Origin: Pelagerythrobacter marinus
Lineage (GTDB): Bacteria; Pseudomonadota; Alphaproteobacteria; Sphingomonadales; Sphingomonadaceae
Direction: 5' to 3'
Length of the DNA: 64,000 bases
Assembly: GCF_009827515.1 (NCBI RefSeq)
Contig: NZ_WTYO01000002.1
Location: 186,001 to 250,000, forward strand
The position numbers and the translations under genes were made by a program. Below, in pieces: positions 29,941 through 39,097 of this stretch (its first letter is position 1; every line of letters starts with the position of its first letter). Below the pieces are notes generated by a model. That model saw nothing but the letters and a program-made list of their open reading frames with translations, did no database searches and was not told the origin of the DNA.

Positions 29941-30813
29941 TCACGCGCCGCTGTCCTTTCCGCCGGCGGGCAGGGGGACCGGCTCTGCGAAAGTGTGCGT
30001 CACGTGGGGATAGGGGATTTCGACCCCGGCTTCGTCCAGCGCCTTCTTGATCGCGAAGACGACGTCGTTGTGGACCGCGAACAGGCTGTGCTCGTTCGTG
30101 TCGATCCACCAGCGGACGAGGAAGTCGATCGAGCTGCCGCCGAACTCGCGGGCATAGACTTCGGCCCCGCGCTCGCGATCGATCCCTTCCACCGTCGACA
30201 CGGCCCGGGCGAGAATGTCCTGCACGGCGGCGAGGTCGCTGTCGTAGGAGACGCCGACCGTGAGATCGAACCGGCGCTGGGCCTGGTCGGTGAAGATCTT
30301 CACCGCGTTCTTGAAGATCATCGAGTTGGGCAGGATGGTCAGCTCGCCCGAGAACTGGCGAACATGGGTTTCGCGCAGGGTGATCTTCTCCACCGTGCCA
30401 CTGATACCTTCGGCCTCGATCGTGTCGCCCAGCTGCATCTTCTCGCGCAGCATGATCAGCACGCCGGCAAGGAAGTTCTCGAAGATGTCCTGGAAGGCGA
30501 AGCCGATCGCCACGGCGCCGATCCCCAGGCCGGCTACCACCCCCCCGAAGGTGAAGCCCGGTACCAGGATCGTCAGCGCAAGCAGTATGCCGACGATCCA
30601 CACGGCGAGCTTGCTCAGCGTCTTGAGCAGCTCCTTCAAGTCGTTGCGGACGCTGGACCGCTCGGCGATCCGCCGGCTGATCGAAACCGCCAGGCGGGCG
30701 AGAAAGGCCGTCGCCACCAGGACGACGGCCGCGATGGCCAGGTTTGGCAGAAGTTCGACCGCGCCCCGGGCCATTTTCTGCAGTTCGTCCTGCAGCACCT
30801 GCACGTAGTTCAA
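29941..30813 (-). CDS. mscS: Small-conductance mechanosensitive channel (MscS family)
   Basis: A 290-residue inner-membrane channel that releases solutes on hypo-osmotic shock. Three membrane segments are visible: ELLPNLAIAAVVLVATAFLA, LAVWIVGILLALTILV and the pore-lining TM3 GGVVAGLGIGAVAIGFAFQD with its Gly/Ala packing pattern. The beta domain LGDTIEAEGISGTVEKI and the cytoplasmic cage follow. The start is a TTG, supported by a GAGGGAG ribosome-binding site at proper distance. It lies 54 bases behind the VOC gene on the same strand and may be read from the hppD transcript. Confidence 0.93.
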   Translation of the reverse strand: MNYVQVLQDELQKMARGAVELLPNLAIAAVVLVATAFLARLAVSISRRIAERSSVRNDLKELLKTLSKLAVWIVGILLALTILVPGFTFGGVVAGLGIGAVAIGFAFQDIFENFLAGVLIMLREKMQLGDTIEAEGISGTVEKITLRETHVRQFSGELTILPNSMIFKNAVKIFTDQAQRRFDLTVGVSYDSDLAAVQDILARAVSTVEGIDRERGAEVYAREFGGSSIDFLVRWWIDTNEHSLFAVHNDVVFAIKKALDEAGVEIPYPHVTHTFAEPVPLPAGGKDSGA

Positions 30814-30867
30814 TGAATGCTCCCTCTGTTGCCTCCAGAGGGAACGGGCCGGGGCGCGGTATCGTTC

Positions 30868-31434
30868 CTAGGAGCGCGAAGCGTGCTCCTGGCGGGCGAT
30901 CTCGTGCAGCCAGTCGGCGTGGCGCGGGGCCTTCTTGGTCCGGCTCCATTCGTCGAGCATCGGCATCGCCACGCGCTTCAGTTCGGCATATTGCTCGTCG
31001 GTCCCGATATCGGCGGCCAGTTCGACCCGGTGCCCGTTGGGATCGAAGAAATAGATCGACTTGAAGATGCCGTGATGCGTCGGGCCGAGGACGTCGATGC
31101 CGAGCCCCTCGATATGATCCTTCGCGGCGACAAGCTCTTCCTCGCTGCCGACCTTGAAGGCCAGGTGCTGGACCCAGGCCGGGGTATTCTCGTCCCGGCC
31201 CATTTCCTTCTGCGTCGGCAGTTCGAAGAAGGCCAGGACATTGCCATTCCCGGCGTCGAGGAACACGTGCATGTAGGGATCGTATTCCCCGGTCGAGGGC
31301 ACGTGGTCTTCGGAAAAGGCGCTGACATATTCCATGCCCAGCACTTTCTCGTACCACTCGACGGTCTCTTTCGCGTCCTTGCAGCGATAGGCGGCGTGGT
31401 GAACGCCGCCCAGCCTGATCGGGTGCTCGCTCAT
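30868..31434 (-). CDS. VOC-superfamily protein coupled to hppD
   Basis: A 188-residue protein with two glyoxalase/dioxygenase (VOC) modules. Candidate metal ligands are His in [10 protein letters not shown], His in [10 protein letters not shown] and Glu in [10 protein letters not shown]. The C-terminal ~45 residues ([20 protein letters not shown]) are an added helical tail. Its ATG overlaps the hppD stop (ATGA), so translation is coupled. That suggests a step in tyrosine or homogentisate breakdown or a related dioxygenase or isomerase, but the reaction is not identified. Confidence 0.82.
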   Translation of the reverse strand: MSEHPIRLGGVHHAAYRCKDAKETVEWYEKVLGMEYVSAFSEDHVPSTGEYDPYMHVFLDAGNGNVLAFFELPTQKEMGRDENTPAWVQHLAFKVGSEEELVAAKDHIEGLGIDVLGPTHHGIFKSIYFFDPNGHRVELAADIGTDEQYAELKRVAMPMLDEWSRTKKAPRHADWLHEIARQEHASRS

Positions 31435-32552
31435 TCGGCCGGCTCCGCCTCTGTGGACGCGCCCTCCTCGACCTTCAGCGCGCCGCGCTTGATCTGGTCG
31501 CGCTCCATGCTCTCGAACAGGGCCTTGAAGTTGCCTTCGCCGAAACCCTCGTCGCCCTTGCGCTGGATGAACTCGAAGAACACCGGCCCGATCTGCGCCT
31601 CGGCGAAGATCTGGAGCAGCAGCCGCGGCTGGCCGCCTTCCGTCGTGCCGTCCAGCAGGATGCCGCGCGCCTGCAGTTCCTTCGCGTCCTCGCCGTGGCC
31701 GGGCAGGCGCTCGTCGAGCATCTCGTAGTACGTCGCGGGCGGGGCGGTCATGAACGGCACGCCCAGCTTCTTGAGATTGTCCCAGCAGGCGATCAGGTCG
31801 TCGCAGATCAGCGCGATGTGCTGGATACCCTCGCCGTTGAACTCGCGCAGGTATTCCTCGATCTGGCCCTTGCCGCCATCGCCTTCCTCGTTGAGCGGGA
31901 TGCGGATCTTGCCGTCGGGCGCGGTCAGCGCCTTCGAGGTCAGGCCGGTATATTCGCCCTTGATGTCGAAATAGCGGATTTCCTGGAAGTTGAAGAGCGA
32001 TTCGTAATAGTCCGCCCAGTACTTCATCCGCCCGCCGTAGACGTTGTGGGTCAGGTGATCGATCAGCTTGAAGCCGGCACCGGCCGGGTGCTTCTCGACA
32101 CCGGGCAGATATTCGAAGTCGATGTCGTAGATCGAAAGGCCTTCGCCGTCCTCGTTCTCGTACCGGTCCACCAGGTAGAGGATGGCCCCGCCGATTCCGC
32201 GGATCGCCGGGATGCGCAGTTCCATCGGGCCGGTTTCGACCTGGACCGGCTCGGCGCCCTTGTCCATCAGGTGGTCCCACGCCCTGGCCGCGTCGCGCAC
32301 GCGGAAGGCCATGCCGCAGGCCGACGGCCCGTGCTCGCGCGCGAAGTACCACGCGGCACTGCGCGGTTCGTAATTGGTGATCAGGTTGATCCCGCCCTGG
32401 CGCCAGAGCTGGACGTCCTTGCTGCGGTGGGTCGCGACGTGGGTGAAGCCCATGGCCTCGAACACGGGTTCGAGCACGCCCTTTTCGGGTGCGCAGAATT
32501 CCACGAACTCGAAACCGTCAAGGCCGGCGGGGTTGTCGAACAGGTCGGGCAT
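31431..32552 (-). CDS. hppD: 4-hydroxyphenylpyruvate dioxygenase
   Basis: A 373-residue Fe(II) enzyme converting 4-hydroxyphenylpyruvate to homogentisate, an early step of tyrosine catabolism. Two VOC halves are visible. The C-terminal half carries the iron ligands: His in [11 protein letters not shown], His in [11 protein letters not shown] and Glu in [30 protein letters not shown] is the conserved C-terminal helix. Length is normal, plus a short acidic tail. The ATG has an AAGGAG ribosome-binding site, and a strong palindrome lies 21-42 bases upstream. homogentisate dioxygenase is not in the window. Confidence 0.96.
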   Translation of the reverse strand: MPDLFDNPAGLDGFEFVEFCAPEKGVLEPVFEAMGFTHVATHRSKDVQLWRQGGINLITNYEPRSAAWYFAREHGPSACGMAFRVRDAARAWDHLMDKGAEPVQVETGPMELRIPAIRGIGGAILYLVDRYENEDGEGLSIYDIDFEYLPGVEKHPAGAGFKLIDHLTHNVYGGRMKYWADYYESLFNFQEIRYFDIKGEYTGLTSKALTAPDGKIRIPLNEEGDGGKGQIEEYLREFNGEGIQHIALICDDLIACWDNLKKLGVPFMTAPPATYYEMLDERLPGHGEDAKELQARGILLDGTTEGGQPRLLLQIFAEAQIGPVFFEFIQRKGDEGFGEGNFKALFESMERDQIKRGALKVEEGASTEAEPAE

Positions 32553-32572
32553 CTGAAGCTATCTCCTTGGTT

Positions 32573-32594
32573 ATTGGTTTCATATGTAACCAAT
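32573..32594 (-). promoter_or_regulatory. Near-perfect 22-bp palindromic operator upstream of hppD
   Basis: Two exact 7-base arms, ATTGGTT and AACCAAT, flank a central CATATG that is itself palindromic; only one base pair breaks the symmetry. Size and symmetry fit a MarR- or similar dimeric repressor site. On the minus strand it follows a possible -35 box (TTGCGC) and covers the predicted -10 region, so binding would block hppD transcription. No regulator gene is adjacent; the divergent neighbour is ftsB. Confidence 0.65.
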
Positions 32595-32684
32595 TCGGCG
32601 CCAGCGCGCAAGGGCGGGTCCGGACAGGCGGCCAATCGCGACAAACGCCTTGAATCCACGGGCAAACTGTGATTCTGTCGCGAC

Positions 32685-33008
32685 ATGACGCGCGAAGGAC
32701 ACAGGATCACTCTCCCCCGGGAGAAGTTGACGCAGGGGCTGGCCCTCGCGATCCTCCTGCTGCTCATGGCGCTTGCCATTGCCGGGCCCAGCGGGCTGCT
32801 CGCCTGGGGGGAGAATGCCCGCCTGCTCGAACAGCGCCAGACCCGCATCGCCGAACTGGTGGAGGAGCGGGACGCGCTGAAGAACCGGGTCGACCTGCTC
32901 GATCCCGCGCAGGCCGATCCCGACCTCGTCGGCGAGCAGCTCCGGCAGAACTTCAACGTCGTCCATCCCGACGAGCTGGTGCTGATCCTCGACGAAACCG
33001 GCGAATAG
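32685..33008 (+). CDS. ftsB: FtsB/DivIC-like septum formation initiator
   Basis: A 107-residue bitopic protein of the divisome. A short cytoplasmic N-terminus is followed by one membrane helix (GLALAILLLLMALAIAG, about 17-33) and a periplasmic coiled coil (ENARLLEQRQTRIAELVEER). The conserved end LRQNFNVVHPDELVLIL matches FtsB/DivIC proteins, which link FtsL and FtsQ and help activate septal wall synthesis. Location just upstream of pdhA is usual in sphingomonads. The start ATG is clear. Confidence 0.88.
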   Translation: MTREGHRITLPREKLTQGLALAILLLLMALAIAGPSGLLAWGENARLLEQRQTRIAELVEERDALKNRVDLLDPAQADPDLVGEQLRQNFNVVHPDELVLILDETGE

Positions 33009-33179
33009 GCGCCGCCCTTACGGAATCGCGCCCCCCCGGCGCACGGCGGCACCCGCAAAATTTCGTATTCACGGCGTCGCCGGGGCGTTGCGCCTGCAAT
33101 CGGCTTGCGCCTATAGGGCGGCCATGCCGCGAGAGACGGCACGCCTCCCCAGGTGATCGCGACAACCGAGGAAAGAGAT

Positions 33180-34268
33180 TTGGCCAGAACCGCCAAGACC
33201 CGCAAAACGCCCGCCGGCAACAAAGGCAAAGGCCCGGCGGAAGACGTCGATTTCGCGCTGCACAGCCTCCAGGAAGCGTTCGAGAAGGCGAAGCGTTACG
33301 ACGCTTCGGAGGACGAGCTGCTCGCGTTCTATCGCCAGATGCTGCTGATCCGCCGGTTCGAGGAAAAGGCCGGGCAGCTCTACGGCCTCGGCCTGATCGG
33401 CGGTTTCTGCCACCTCTATATCGGGCAGGAAGCGGTCGCGATCGGCCTGCAGAGCGCGCTCGACAACGATCGCGACAGCGTGATCACCGGTTACCGTGAC
33501 CACGGCCACATGCTGGCCTACGGCATCGATCCCAAGGTCATCATGGCCGAGTTGACGGGCCGCCAGGCCGGCATCTCCAAGGGCAAGGGCGGCTCGATGC
33601 ACATGTTCAGCACCGAGCACAAGTTCTACGGCGGGCACGGCATCGTCGGCGCCCAGGTGGCGCTGGGCGGGGGTCTCGCGCTCGCGCACAAGTACAACGA
33701 GGACGGCGGCCTGTGCCTCGCCTATTTCGGCGACGGCGCGGCCAACCAGGGCCAGGTCTACGAGACGTTCAACATGGCCAGCCTGTGGAAGCTGCCGATC
33801 GTCTTCGTGATCGAGAACAACCAGTACGCGATGGGCACCAGCACCGCCCGTTCGAGCGCTGAGACCGAGTTTCACCGGCGCGGCACGGCGTTCCGCATCC
33901 CCGGCATGGACGTGAACGGGATGGACGTGCTCGAGGTGCGCGCCGCGGCCGAAGTCGCCTTCAAGCACGTGCGCGAAGGCATGGGCCCGGTCCTGATGGA
34001 ACTGAACACCTATCGCTATCGCGGGCACTCGATGTCCGACCCGGCGAAATACCGCACGCGCGAGGAAGTGCAGGACATTCGCGAGCACAAGGATCCGATC
34101 GAGGGGCTGAAGAAGACCCTGGTCGAGCAGGGCAAGAGCGAGGACGACTTGAAGGCGATCGACAAGGAAATTCGCAAGATCGTGGCAGAAGCTGCGGATT
34201 TCGCGGAAAATTCGCCGGAGCCGGAGCCGGCCGAACTCTACACCGATGTCCTGGTGGAGGGGTACTGA
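33180..34268 (+). CDS. pdhA: Pyruvate dehydrogenase E1 component subunit alpha
   Basis: A 362-residue thiamine-diphosphate subunit decarboxylating pyruvate. The ThDP fold is clear: YRQMLLIRRFEEKAGQLYG, the GDGAANQGQVYETFNMASLW motif ending in VIENN, and RYRGHSMSDPAKYR. I chose a TTG at 33180 (MARTAKTRK) because GAGGAAAG lies at the right distance; an in-frame GTG at 33153 would add nine residues. The N-terminal 25 residues are Lys/Gly-rich and probably flexible. pdhB follows after 3 bases. Confidence 0.95.
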   Translation: MARTAKTRKTPAGNKGKGPAEDVDFALHSLQEAFEKAKRYDASEDELLAFYRQMLLIRRFEEKAGQLYGLGLIGGFCHLYIGQEAVAIGLQSALDNDRDSVITGYRDHGHMLAYGIDPKVIMAELTGRQAGISKGKGGSMHMFSTEHKFYGGHGIVGAQVALGGGLALAHKYNEDGGLCLAYFGDGAANQGQVYETFNMASLWKLPIVFVIENNQYAMGTSTARSSAETEFHRRGTAFRIPGMDVNGMDVLEVRAAAEVAFKHVREGMGPVLMELNTYRYRGHSMSDPAKYRTREEVQDIREHKDPIEGLKKTLVEQGKSEDDLKAIDKEIRKIVAEAADFAENSPEPEPAELYTDVLVEGY

Positions 34269-34271
34269 GCC

Positions 34272-35654
34272 ATGGCGATCGAACTGAAGATGCCGGCGCT
34301 TTCGCCCACGATGGAAGAGGGAACGCTGGCCCGCTGGCTGGTCAAGGAGGGCGACGAGGTTTCCTCCGGCGATATCCTGGCCGAGATCGAGACCGACAAG
34401 GCGACGATGGAGTTCGAGGCGGTCGACGAGGGCACGGTCGGCAAGATCGTCGTGCCCGAGGGGACCGAGAACGTGAAAGTGGGCACGGTGATCGCGGTCC
34501 TGGCCGACGAGGGCGAGGACGTGGGCGATATCGAGGCGTCTTCCGCGGAACCGGCGGATGAAGGGGAAGAAAGCTCCGCGGCCGATGACGACGAGGGCGC
34601 ATCGGCAGGCCCGGCGCCCCAACGGCCCCGGCGCGAACCGCGCGCGGACCCGGAAATTCCCGATGGCACCAACATGGCCAGCGTCACCGTGCGCGAGGCG
34701 CTGCGCGATGCGATGGCGGAAGAAATGCGCCGCGACGAACGGGTCTTCGTCATGGGCGAGGAAGTCGCCGAGTACCAGGGCGCCTACAAGGTCACCCAGG
34801 GCCTGCTCGAAGAATTCGGCCCGAAGCGGGTGATCGACACCCCGATCACCGAATATGGCTTCGCCGGCATCGGCACGGGCGCGGCGATGGGCGGACTGCG
34901 TCCGATCGTCGAGTTCATGACCTTCAACTTCGCGATGCAGGCGATCGACCATATCGTGAACTCCGCCGCCAAGACGAACTACATGTCCGGCGGCCAGATG
35001 CGGTGCCCGGTGGTCTTCCGCGGCCCCAACGGCGCGGCGAGCCGCGTGGCGGCGCAACACAGCCAGAACTACGGTCCGTGGTATGCTAGCGTCCCCGGCC
35101 TGATCGTCATCGCGCCCTATGACAGCTCGGACGCGAAAGGCCTGCTGAAGGCCGCGATCCGCAGCGAAGATCCGGTCGTCTTTCTGGAGAACGAGCTGGT
35201 CTATGGCCGCACGTTCGAACTGCCCGAGCTGGACGACCACGTCCTGCCGATCGGCAAGGCCCGGATCATGCGCGAAGGCGCCGACGTGACGATCGTCAGC
35301 TATTCGATCGGCGTTGGCTTCGCGCTCGAGGCGGCCGAGCAGCTGGCGGACGAGGGGATCGATGCCGAGGTGATCGACCTTCGCACCCTGCGCCCGCTGG
35401 ACAGGGACGCGATCCTCGAAAGCCTGGCCAAGACCAATCGCCTCGTCATCGCCGAGGAAGGCTGGCCGACCTGCTCGATCGCGTCGGAAGTGATCGCGAT
35501 CTGCATGGAGGACGGCTTCGATCATCTCGACGCGCCCGTCCTGCGGGTCTGCAACGAGGACGTGCCGCTGCCCTATGCGGCCAACCTCGAGAAGCTGGCC
35601 CTGATCGACGCGGAGCGCATCGTCGAGGCGGCGAAGAAAGTCTGCTACGTCTGA
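34272..35654 (+). CDS. pdhB: Pyruvate dehydrogenase E1 component subunit beta with N-terminal lipoyl domain
   Basis: A 460-residue protein. Residues 1-80 are a lipoyl domain with the modified Lys in ETDKATMEF. An acidic Ala/Glu/Asp- and Pro-rich linker (about 81-130) leads to the transketolase-like beta subunit ([55 protein letters not shown]). A lipoylated E1-beta is typical of alphaproteobacteria. Lipoylation would depend on lipA, present at 51.6 kb in the same window. E2 and E3 genes are not seen downstream; a minus-strand Tad operon follows instead. Confidence 0.96.
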   Translation: MAIELKMPALSPTMEEGTLARWLVKEGDEVSSGDILAEIETDKATMEFEAVDEGTVGKIVVPEGTENVKVGTVIAVLADEGEDVGDIEASSAEPADEGEESSAADDDEGASAGPAPQRPRREPRADPEIPDGTNMASVTVREALRDAMAEEMRRDERVFVMGEEVAEYQGAYKVTQGLLEEFGPKRVIDTPITEYGFAGIGTGAAMGGLRPIVEFMTFNFAMQAIDHIVNSAAKTNYMSGGQMRCPVVFRGPNGAASRVAAQHSQNYGPWYASVPGLIVIAPYDSSDAKGLLKAAIRSEDPVVFLENELVYGRTFELPELDDHVLPIGKARIMREGADVTIVSYSIGVGFALEAAEQLADEGIDAEVIDLRTLRPLDRDAILESLAKTNRLVIAEEGWPTCSIASEVIAICMEDGFDHLDAPVLRVCNEDVPLPYAANLEKLALIDAERIVEAAKKVCYV

Positions 35655-35737
35655 TCGTGTACCCGGCGGTGCGCCGCGTCGCGGCCGCCGCGGCAGTCGT
35701 CCGGTCATGGATGGGACGTGTCACGCCCGGATAGGCG

Positions 35738-36418
35738 TCACACGCCTTCGTAGAGATCGCAGGTCGCGCGCGGGGTCGGTTGCGCGGGATCGCGCTGGTA
35801 CACCTGCGTCAGGTCGCGGTTGTCGCGCACGTTGAAGGCCGCGGTCGCGTGCAGCGTCTCGGCGTGGGTGAAGGCGGTCGAGATCAGCGGCTGATATTCG
35901 TAGGCGACTTCGACGAACATCACCGCCTCGCCCTTGAACGCGATGATCTCCTCCCCCGGCGGCCCCATGCCCGTTATCCCCTGCGCCAGCCCGTCGCCTT
36001 CCTCGCCGTAGCTGGAGTGGTGGGCCATTTCGCCCTTGCACCGCTGCCAGTGGATATATTGCTGGTCCTCGGTATCGGGCACGACCTCGAGGCTGGAGAG
36101 GATCACCCGCCCGTGGGTGTAGAGATCGAAGTTGCGCCCGGCCTGGACATGCGCGCCGTACAGCACGTCGTTGATGTCGCTTTCATACAGCTTCGTTTCG
36201 CCCAGGAGCGAGTTTTCACCGACGCGCGAAGCGTTGTCGGCGACGAGGATCGCGACCTGGCTCAGCCGCATCTGCATGACCGCGCGGTGCGCCGATTCCA
36301 CGCCCCAGAGGCCCGCCATCATCAGTAGCGGCGCGGCCAGCGCGAACTCGGTCACCGCGGCGCCCGAGACCGATCGCGCGAGCCGCGAAAGGAACGTGCG
36401 GGCGCGGGTCACAGGCAT
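35738..36418 (-). CDS. TadE-like pilus assembly protein (cassette A, last gene)
   Basis: A 226-residue protein with the TadE N-terminus: a short basic leader, then GAAVTEFALAAPLLMMAGLW with the conserved Glu at the start of a single membrane helix, as in minor pseudopilins. The rest is periplasmic and includes GRVILSSLEV, YIHWQRC and HATAAFNVRDNRDL. These stretches recur in the gene at 39098-39760, so the two are paralogues. Its start overlaps the upstream TadE by 10 bases. It is the final gene of a six-gene minus-strand operon; probable role in Tad pilus assembly. Confidence 0.85.
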   Translation of the reverse strand: MPVTRARTFLSRLARSVSGAAVTEFALAAPLLMMAGLWGVESAHRAVMQMRLSQVAILVADNASRVGENSLLGETKLYESDINDVLYGAHVQAGRNFDLYTHGRVILSSLEVVPDTEDQQYIHWQRCKGEMAHHSSYGEEGDGLAQGITGMGPPGEEIIAFKGEAVMFVEVAYEYQPLISTAFTHAETLHATAAFNVRDNRDLTQVYQRDPAQPTPRATCDLYEGV

Positions 36419-36993
36419 TGTCTCACCGTCGCCGAGACGACCTGGTCGGAATAGGGCTGGTTGCGCAGCAGCGTCGTCGCCTGGGTCGTGAACGTGTCCG
36501 GCAAGCCGACGAAGGCCGTGACCCCGAAGGCGCGCTTGTAGCTGACGCTGACGACGTAGAGCACCGCGTCGCGCGCGCCGCCGAAGCCGTCGGTTCCGCG
36601 GTCGCGGTCCCAGGTGCCGTTGTCGTTCGCGTCCTCGAACGGTTCGCCGTCGTTGCAGGTGCCGTTGCCGTCGATGTCGCTGAAATCCTCCGGCTGGCCG
36701 ACCTCGGAGAAAGTGGCGTAGGCCTTGCGCGAGAACGATATCCGCGCGCTCGGCACGATCTGGCGGACCGCGCGGGCAACGCGGGCGTCGATCTTCGATT
36801 CCTGCCCGGCCGCGCCCTCGATCGTCGCGTCGCGGGCGGCCTGCTGCACCGCGCCCTGCAGCTGCGACTGGATGTAGTAGTTGTACCCCATGTCGAACAT
36901 GCCGAGCAGCAGCAGGAGGAGCAGCGGCGCGACGAGCGCGAACTCGACCAGCGTCGCCCCTCGGCGGTCGCGGAGAAGGGGAAGGCGGCGCAT
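36409..36993 (-). CDS. TadE-like protein with calcium-loop-like insert (cassette A)
   Basis: A 194-residue TadE-family protein. N-terminal RRGATLVEFALVAPLLLLLL with the conserved Glu is followed by a membrane helix and a periplasmic domain. Residues about 106-133 hold two Asp/Asn/Gly-rich loops (DIDGNGTCNDGE and DANDNGTWDRDRG) with the spacing of EF-hand or dockerin-type calcium sites. Start TGATG overlaps the TadG gene upstream, and its end overlaps the next TadE by 10 bases. The gene at 39751-40350 is a paralogue with the same insert. Confidence 0.85.
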   Translation of the reverse strand: MRRLPLLRDRRGATLVEFALVAPLLLLLLLGMFDMGYNYYIQSQLQGAVQQAARDATIEGAAGQESKIDARVARAVRQIVPSARISFSRKAYATFSEVGQPEDFSDIDGNGTCNDGEPFEDANDNGTWDRDRGTDGFGGARDAVLYVVSVSYKRAFGVTAFVGLPDTFTTQATTLLRNQPYSDQVVSATVRQCL

Positions 36994-39056
36994 CACTTGC
37001 TCACCCGCAGGTCGCTGATGCTGTCGGCGATCGTCGCGAACGACGCGTTCAGCTCGGCCGCGTCGGCGGCCTCGAAGTAGTGCCCCTCGCCGGCGCACTG
37101 GCGCATGACGTCGGTCAGCTCGGTCCCGAAACCGATCAGCCAGACGGTGATGTTGCGCCGGCGCACTTCGCCGCAGGTGAAGAGGAAGCGCTGCTCTATC
37201 GTCTCGGCCAGCGACATCGGGGAGCCGGGCGTCCAGCGCCGGCCGTCGAGCGGTTCGACGCCGTAGCTGGAATAGGCGACGTCGAGCGGCGCCGTCTCCC
37301 CGTCGGTCAGGAAGATCAGGTGCCGGCTCGTTTGCGAACCGCCGCGATCGGCGTTCTCTTCCGCGAACAGGCCGGTTGGCGAGATCAGCCGGCCGCCCCA
37401 GATCATCCCGATGTCGTGGTAGGTATTCCCCTGGGGGTGCAGCGTGGCGAGATAGGCGCCAAGCTCGTCGGCCGACATCGTCGCCAGCTTGCGCGCCGGG
37501 GGCGGGCAGGGGGCCGAGTTCAGCTCCACGGGGGAGGCATAGTTGGCCGTCGTGGTCGAGCTTTCCTGCTGGAAATCGCCCGAACCGTCCCAGTTGATCG
37601 CGCGGATGAAGACCCGTTCCGGGTACATCGGCCGCCACTTCGACGAATCGAACCGGAGCGAGGTGGAACCGCCCTCGTCGTCGCCCTCGTCATCGTCGTC
37701 GTCATCATCGTCGTCGTCATCGTCGTCACCGCCGCCCGAGCCGCCGCCGAAGGTCAGGAGCGAGCGCAGCAGGCCGCCGTTGCGATGGCGGGGATCGCTT
37801 CCGGGCACGAGGTCGATATCGAGGTCCAGCGCCCGGTCGAGATCGACATTGTCGAAATCGTCGATCTCGTATGTGCTGCGTTCCTCCACGCAGCCATTGG
37901 CCTCGGCCCGCCAGTCGCTGACGTCGAACAGGTACTGGGCATATTTCCAGCGTTCCTCGTTCCGCAGCGCGGGCTCGACGATCTCGTCGTAGCGGTCGAC
38001 GTAGTCGGTATAGGCGATCTCCACGACCGAGCATTGCCGGCCGGTGAGCCGCGCCTCGTATGCCGAGCCGTTCCGGGTCCGCTCGATCGTCGTGATCGTG
38101 CGCGTGCCCGGCGGAACGAGGACGACTTCCGAGCGCGAGCTGACCTCCCGCTCCGACTTCACCACGGTATTCGCCGGGCGGGACGAGCAGTGATAACCGT
38201 TGATCTCGTTGAAATCGGCGGGATAGCTTTCGACGGTGGTCTCGTTCCGCGTGCCGGAGACCGGCGCGGCATCGGTATAGCGGGTCTGCTGGAACTCGAC
38301 CTCGACGGTGCGCGCCTTGCGCGACTGGTAGCCCCATTCTTCCACCACCCATTCGTCCTTCAGCAGGTGGAGGACGTTGACGTTGGTGGAGTAGGGCACG
38401 AAGCCGTATCGGACCGGGGCGCCCGCCTGCGCCGCGGCGTCGAGCTGGGCGTGGAACGACATCACCGTTTCCTTCAGCACGTCGATCCGCGGCATGCTGT
38501 CGCCCGGGTTGGTGCGCCCCATCGATCCGGTGACGTCGAGCACCATCATCACGTCGGTGCTGGGGAAGTTGATCTGGGCCTGGCATTCCACCCGGATGGG
38601 CACGCGCGCGAAACCGAAGACCTGCATGATCGTGGTCGGGACATCGACCGTCGCCAGGCCGGAGATGGCGTAGTCTTCCTCCAGCGTCATCACGAACGAG
38701 CGGCTCTCGGTGCCATAAGACCCGTCGCGGAAATTGATGTTGAAGAAACGCTGCCCGGTATCGGCCACGTCTTCGGAGATTTCCCCCGTCGCCGCGGCCT
38801 GGGAGCCGAGGCGCTTGCGCGCGGCGAGCACGCCGGCATCGCAGGCCTGCTGCAGCCGGCTCTGCGCGAGGTAGGAGCGGCCCATGTCGATCCCGCCGCC
38901 GACCATGGCGAGGATCGGCGCCAGCGCCGCGGCGATGATCGCCAGCGTGTTGCCCGACCTGTCGCGGGCCAGCCGCGGCAGGCGAAGGGCACGCGCGCCT
39001 TTCGTGATGACATGGTTTACCACGGTTTCGCGATAGGCCCATTTGCGTAAGCCCAT
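36993..39056 (-). CDS. TadG-like protein with VWA domain and poly-aspartate tract (cassette A)
   Basis: A 687-residue protein. An N-terminal TadG-type helix (NTLAIIAAALAPILAMVGGGID) anchors it. A von Willebrand factor A domain carries the MIDAS motif DVTGSMG (Asp174). A large cysteine-containing insertion and a 13-residue Asp run (GGGSGGG then the run, then EGDDEGG) split it. The second half has NTYHDIGMIWGGRL, HLIFLTDG and VWLIGFG, which complete the VWA fold. TadG-like proteins belong to Tad pilus systems and are thought to reach the periplasm or surface. Start taken at ATG 39056. It is paralogous to 40350-42197. Confidence 0.85.
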   Translation of the reverse strand: MGLRKWAYRETVVNHVITKGARALRLPRLARDRSGNTLAIIAAALAPILAMVGGGIDMGRSYLAQSRLQQACDAGVLAARKRLGSQAAATGEISEDVADTGQRFFNINFRDGSYGTESRSFVMTLEEDYAISGLATVDVPTTIMQVFGFARVPIRVECQAQINFPSTDVMMVLDVTGSMGRTNPGDSMPRIDVLKETVMSFHAQLDAAAQAGAPVRYGFVPYSTNVNVLHLLKDEWVVEEWGYQSRKARTVEVEFQQTRYTDAAPVSGTRNETTVESYPADFNEINGYHCSSRPANTVVKSEREVSSRSEVVLVPPGTRTITTIERTRNGSAYEARLTGRQCSVVEIAYTDYVDRYDEIVEPALRNEERWKYAQYLFDVSDWRAEANGCVEERSTYEIDDFDNVDLDRALDLDIDLVPGSDPRHRNGGLLRSLLTFGGGSGGGDDDDDDDDDDDDDEGDDEGGSTSLRFDSSKWRPMYPERVFIRAINWDGSGDFQQESSTTTANYASPVELNSAPCPPPARKLATMSADELGAYLATLHPQGNTYHDIGMIWGGRLISPTGLFAEENADRGGSQTSRHLIFLTDGETAPLDVAYSSYGVEPLDGRRWTPGSPMSLAETIEQRFLFTCGEVRRRNITVWLIGFGTELTDVMRQCAGEGHYFEAADAAELNASFATIADSISDLRVSK
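37689..37727 (-). repeat. GAC/GAT trinucleotide run encoding 13 consecutive aspartates
   Basis: Thirteen GTC or ATC triplets on the plus strand (GAC/GAT codons on the coding strand) lie within the TadG cassette A gene. The mixed codons reduce but do not abolish slippage potential. Length changes would keep the frame and change only the Asp count. The paralogous gene lacks the run. Confidence 0.9.
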
Positions 39057-39097
39057 CGCGAATTTACATGGTTACAGCGGCTTGATCGAAAGATGCG

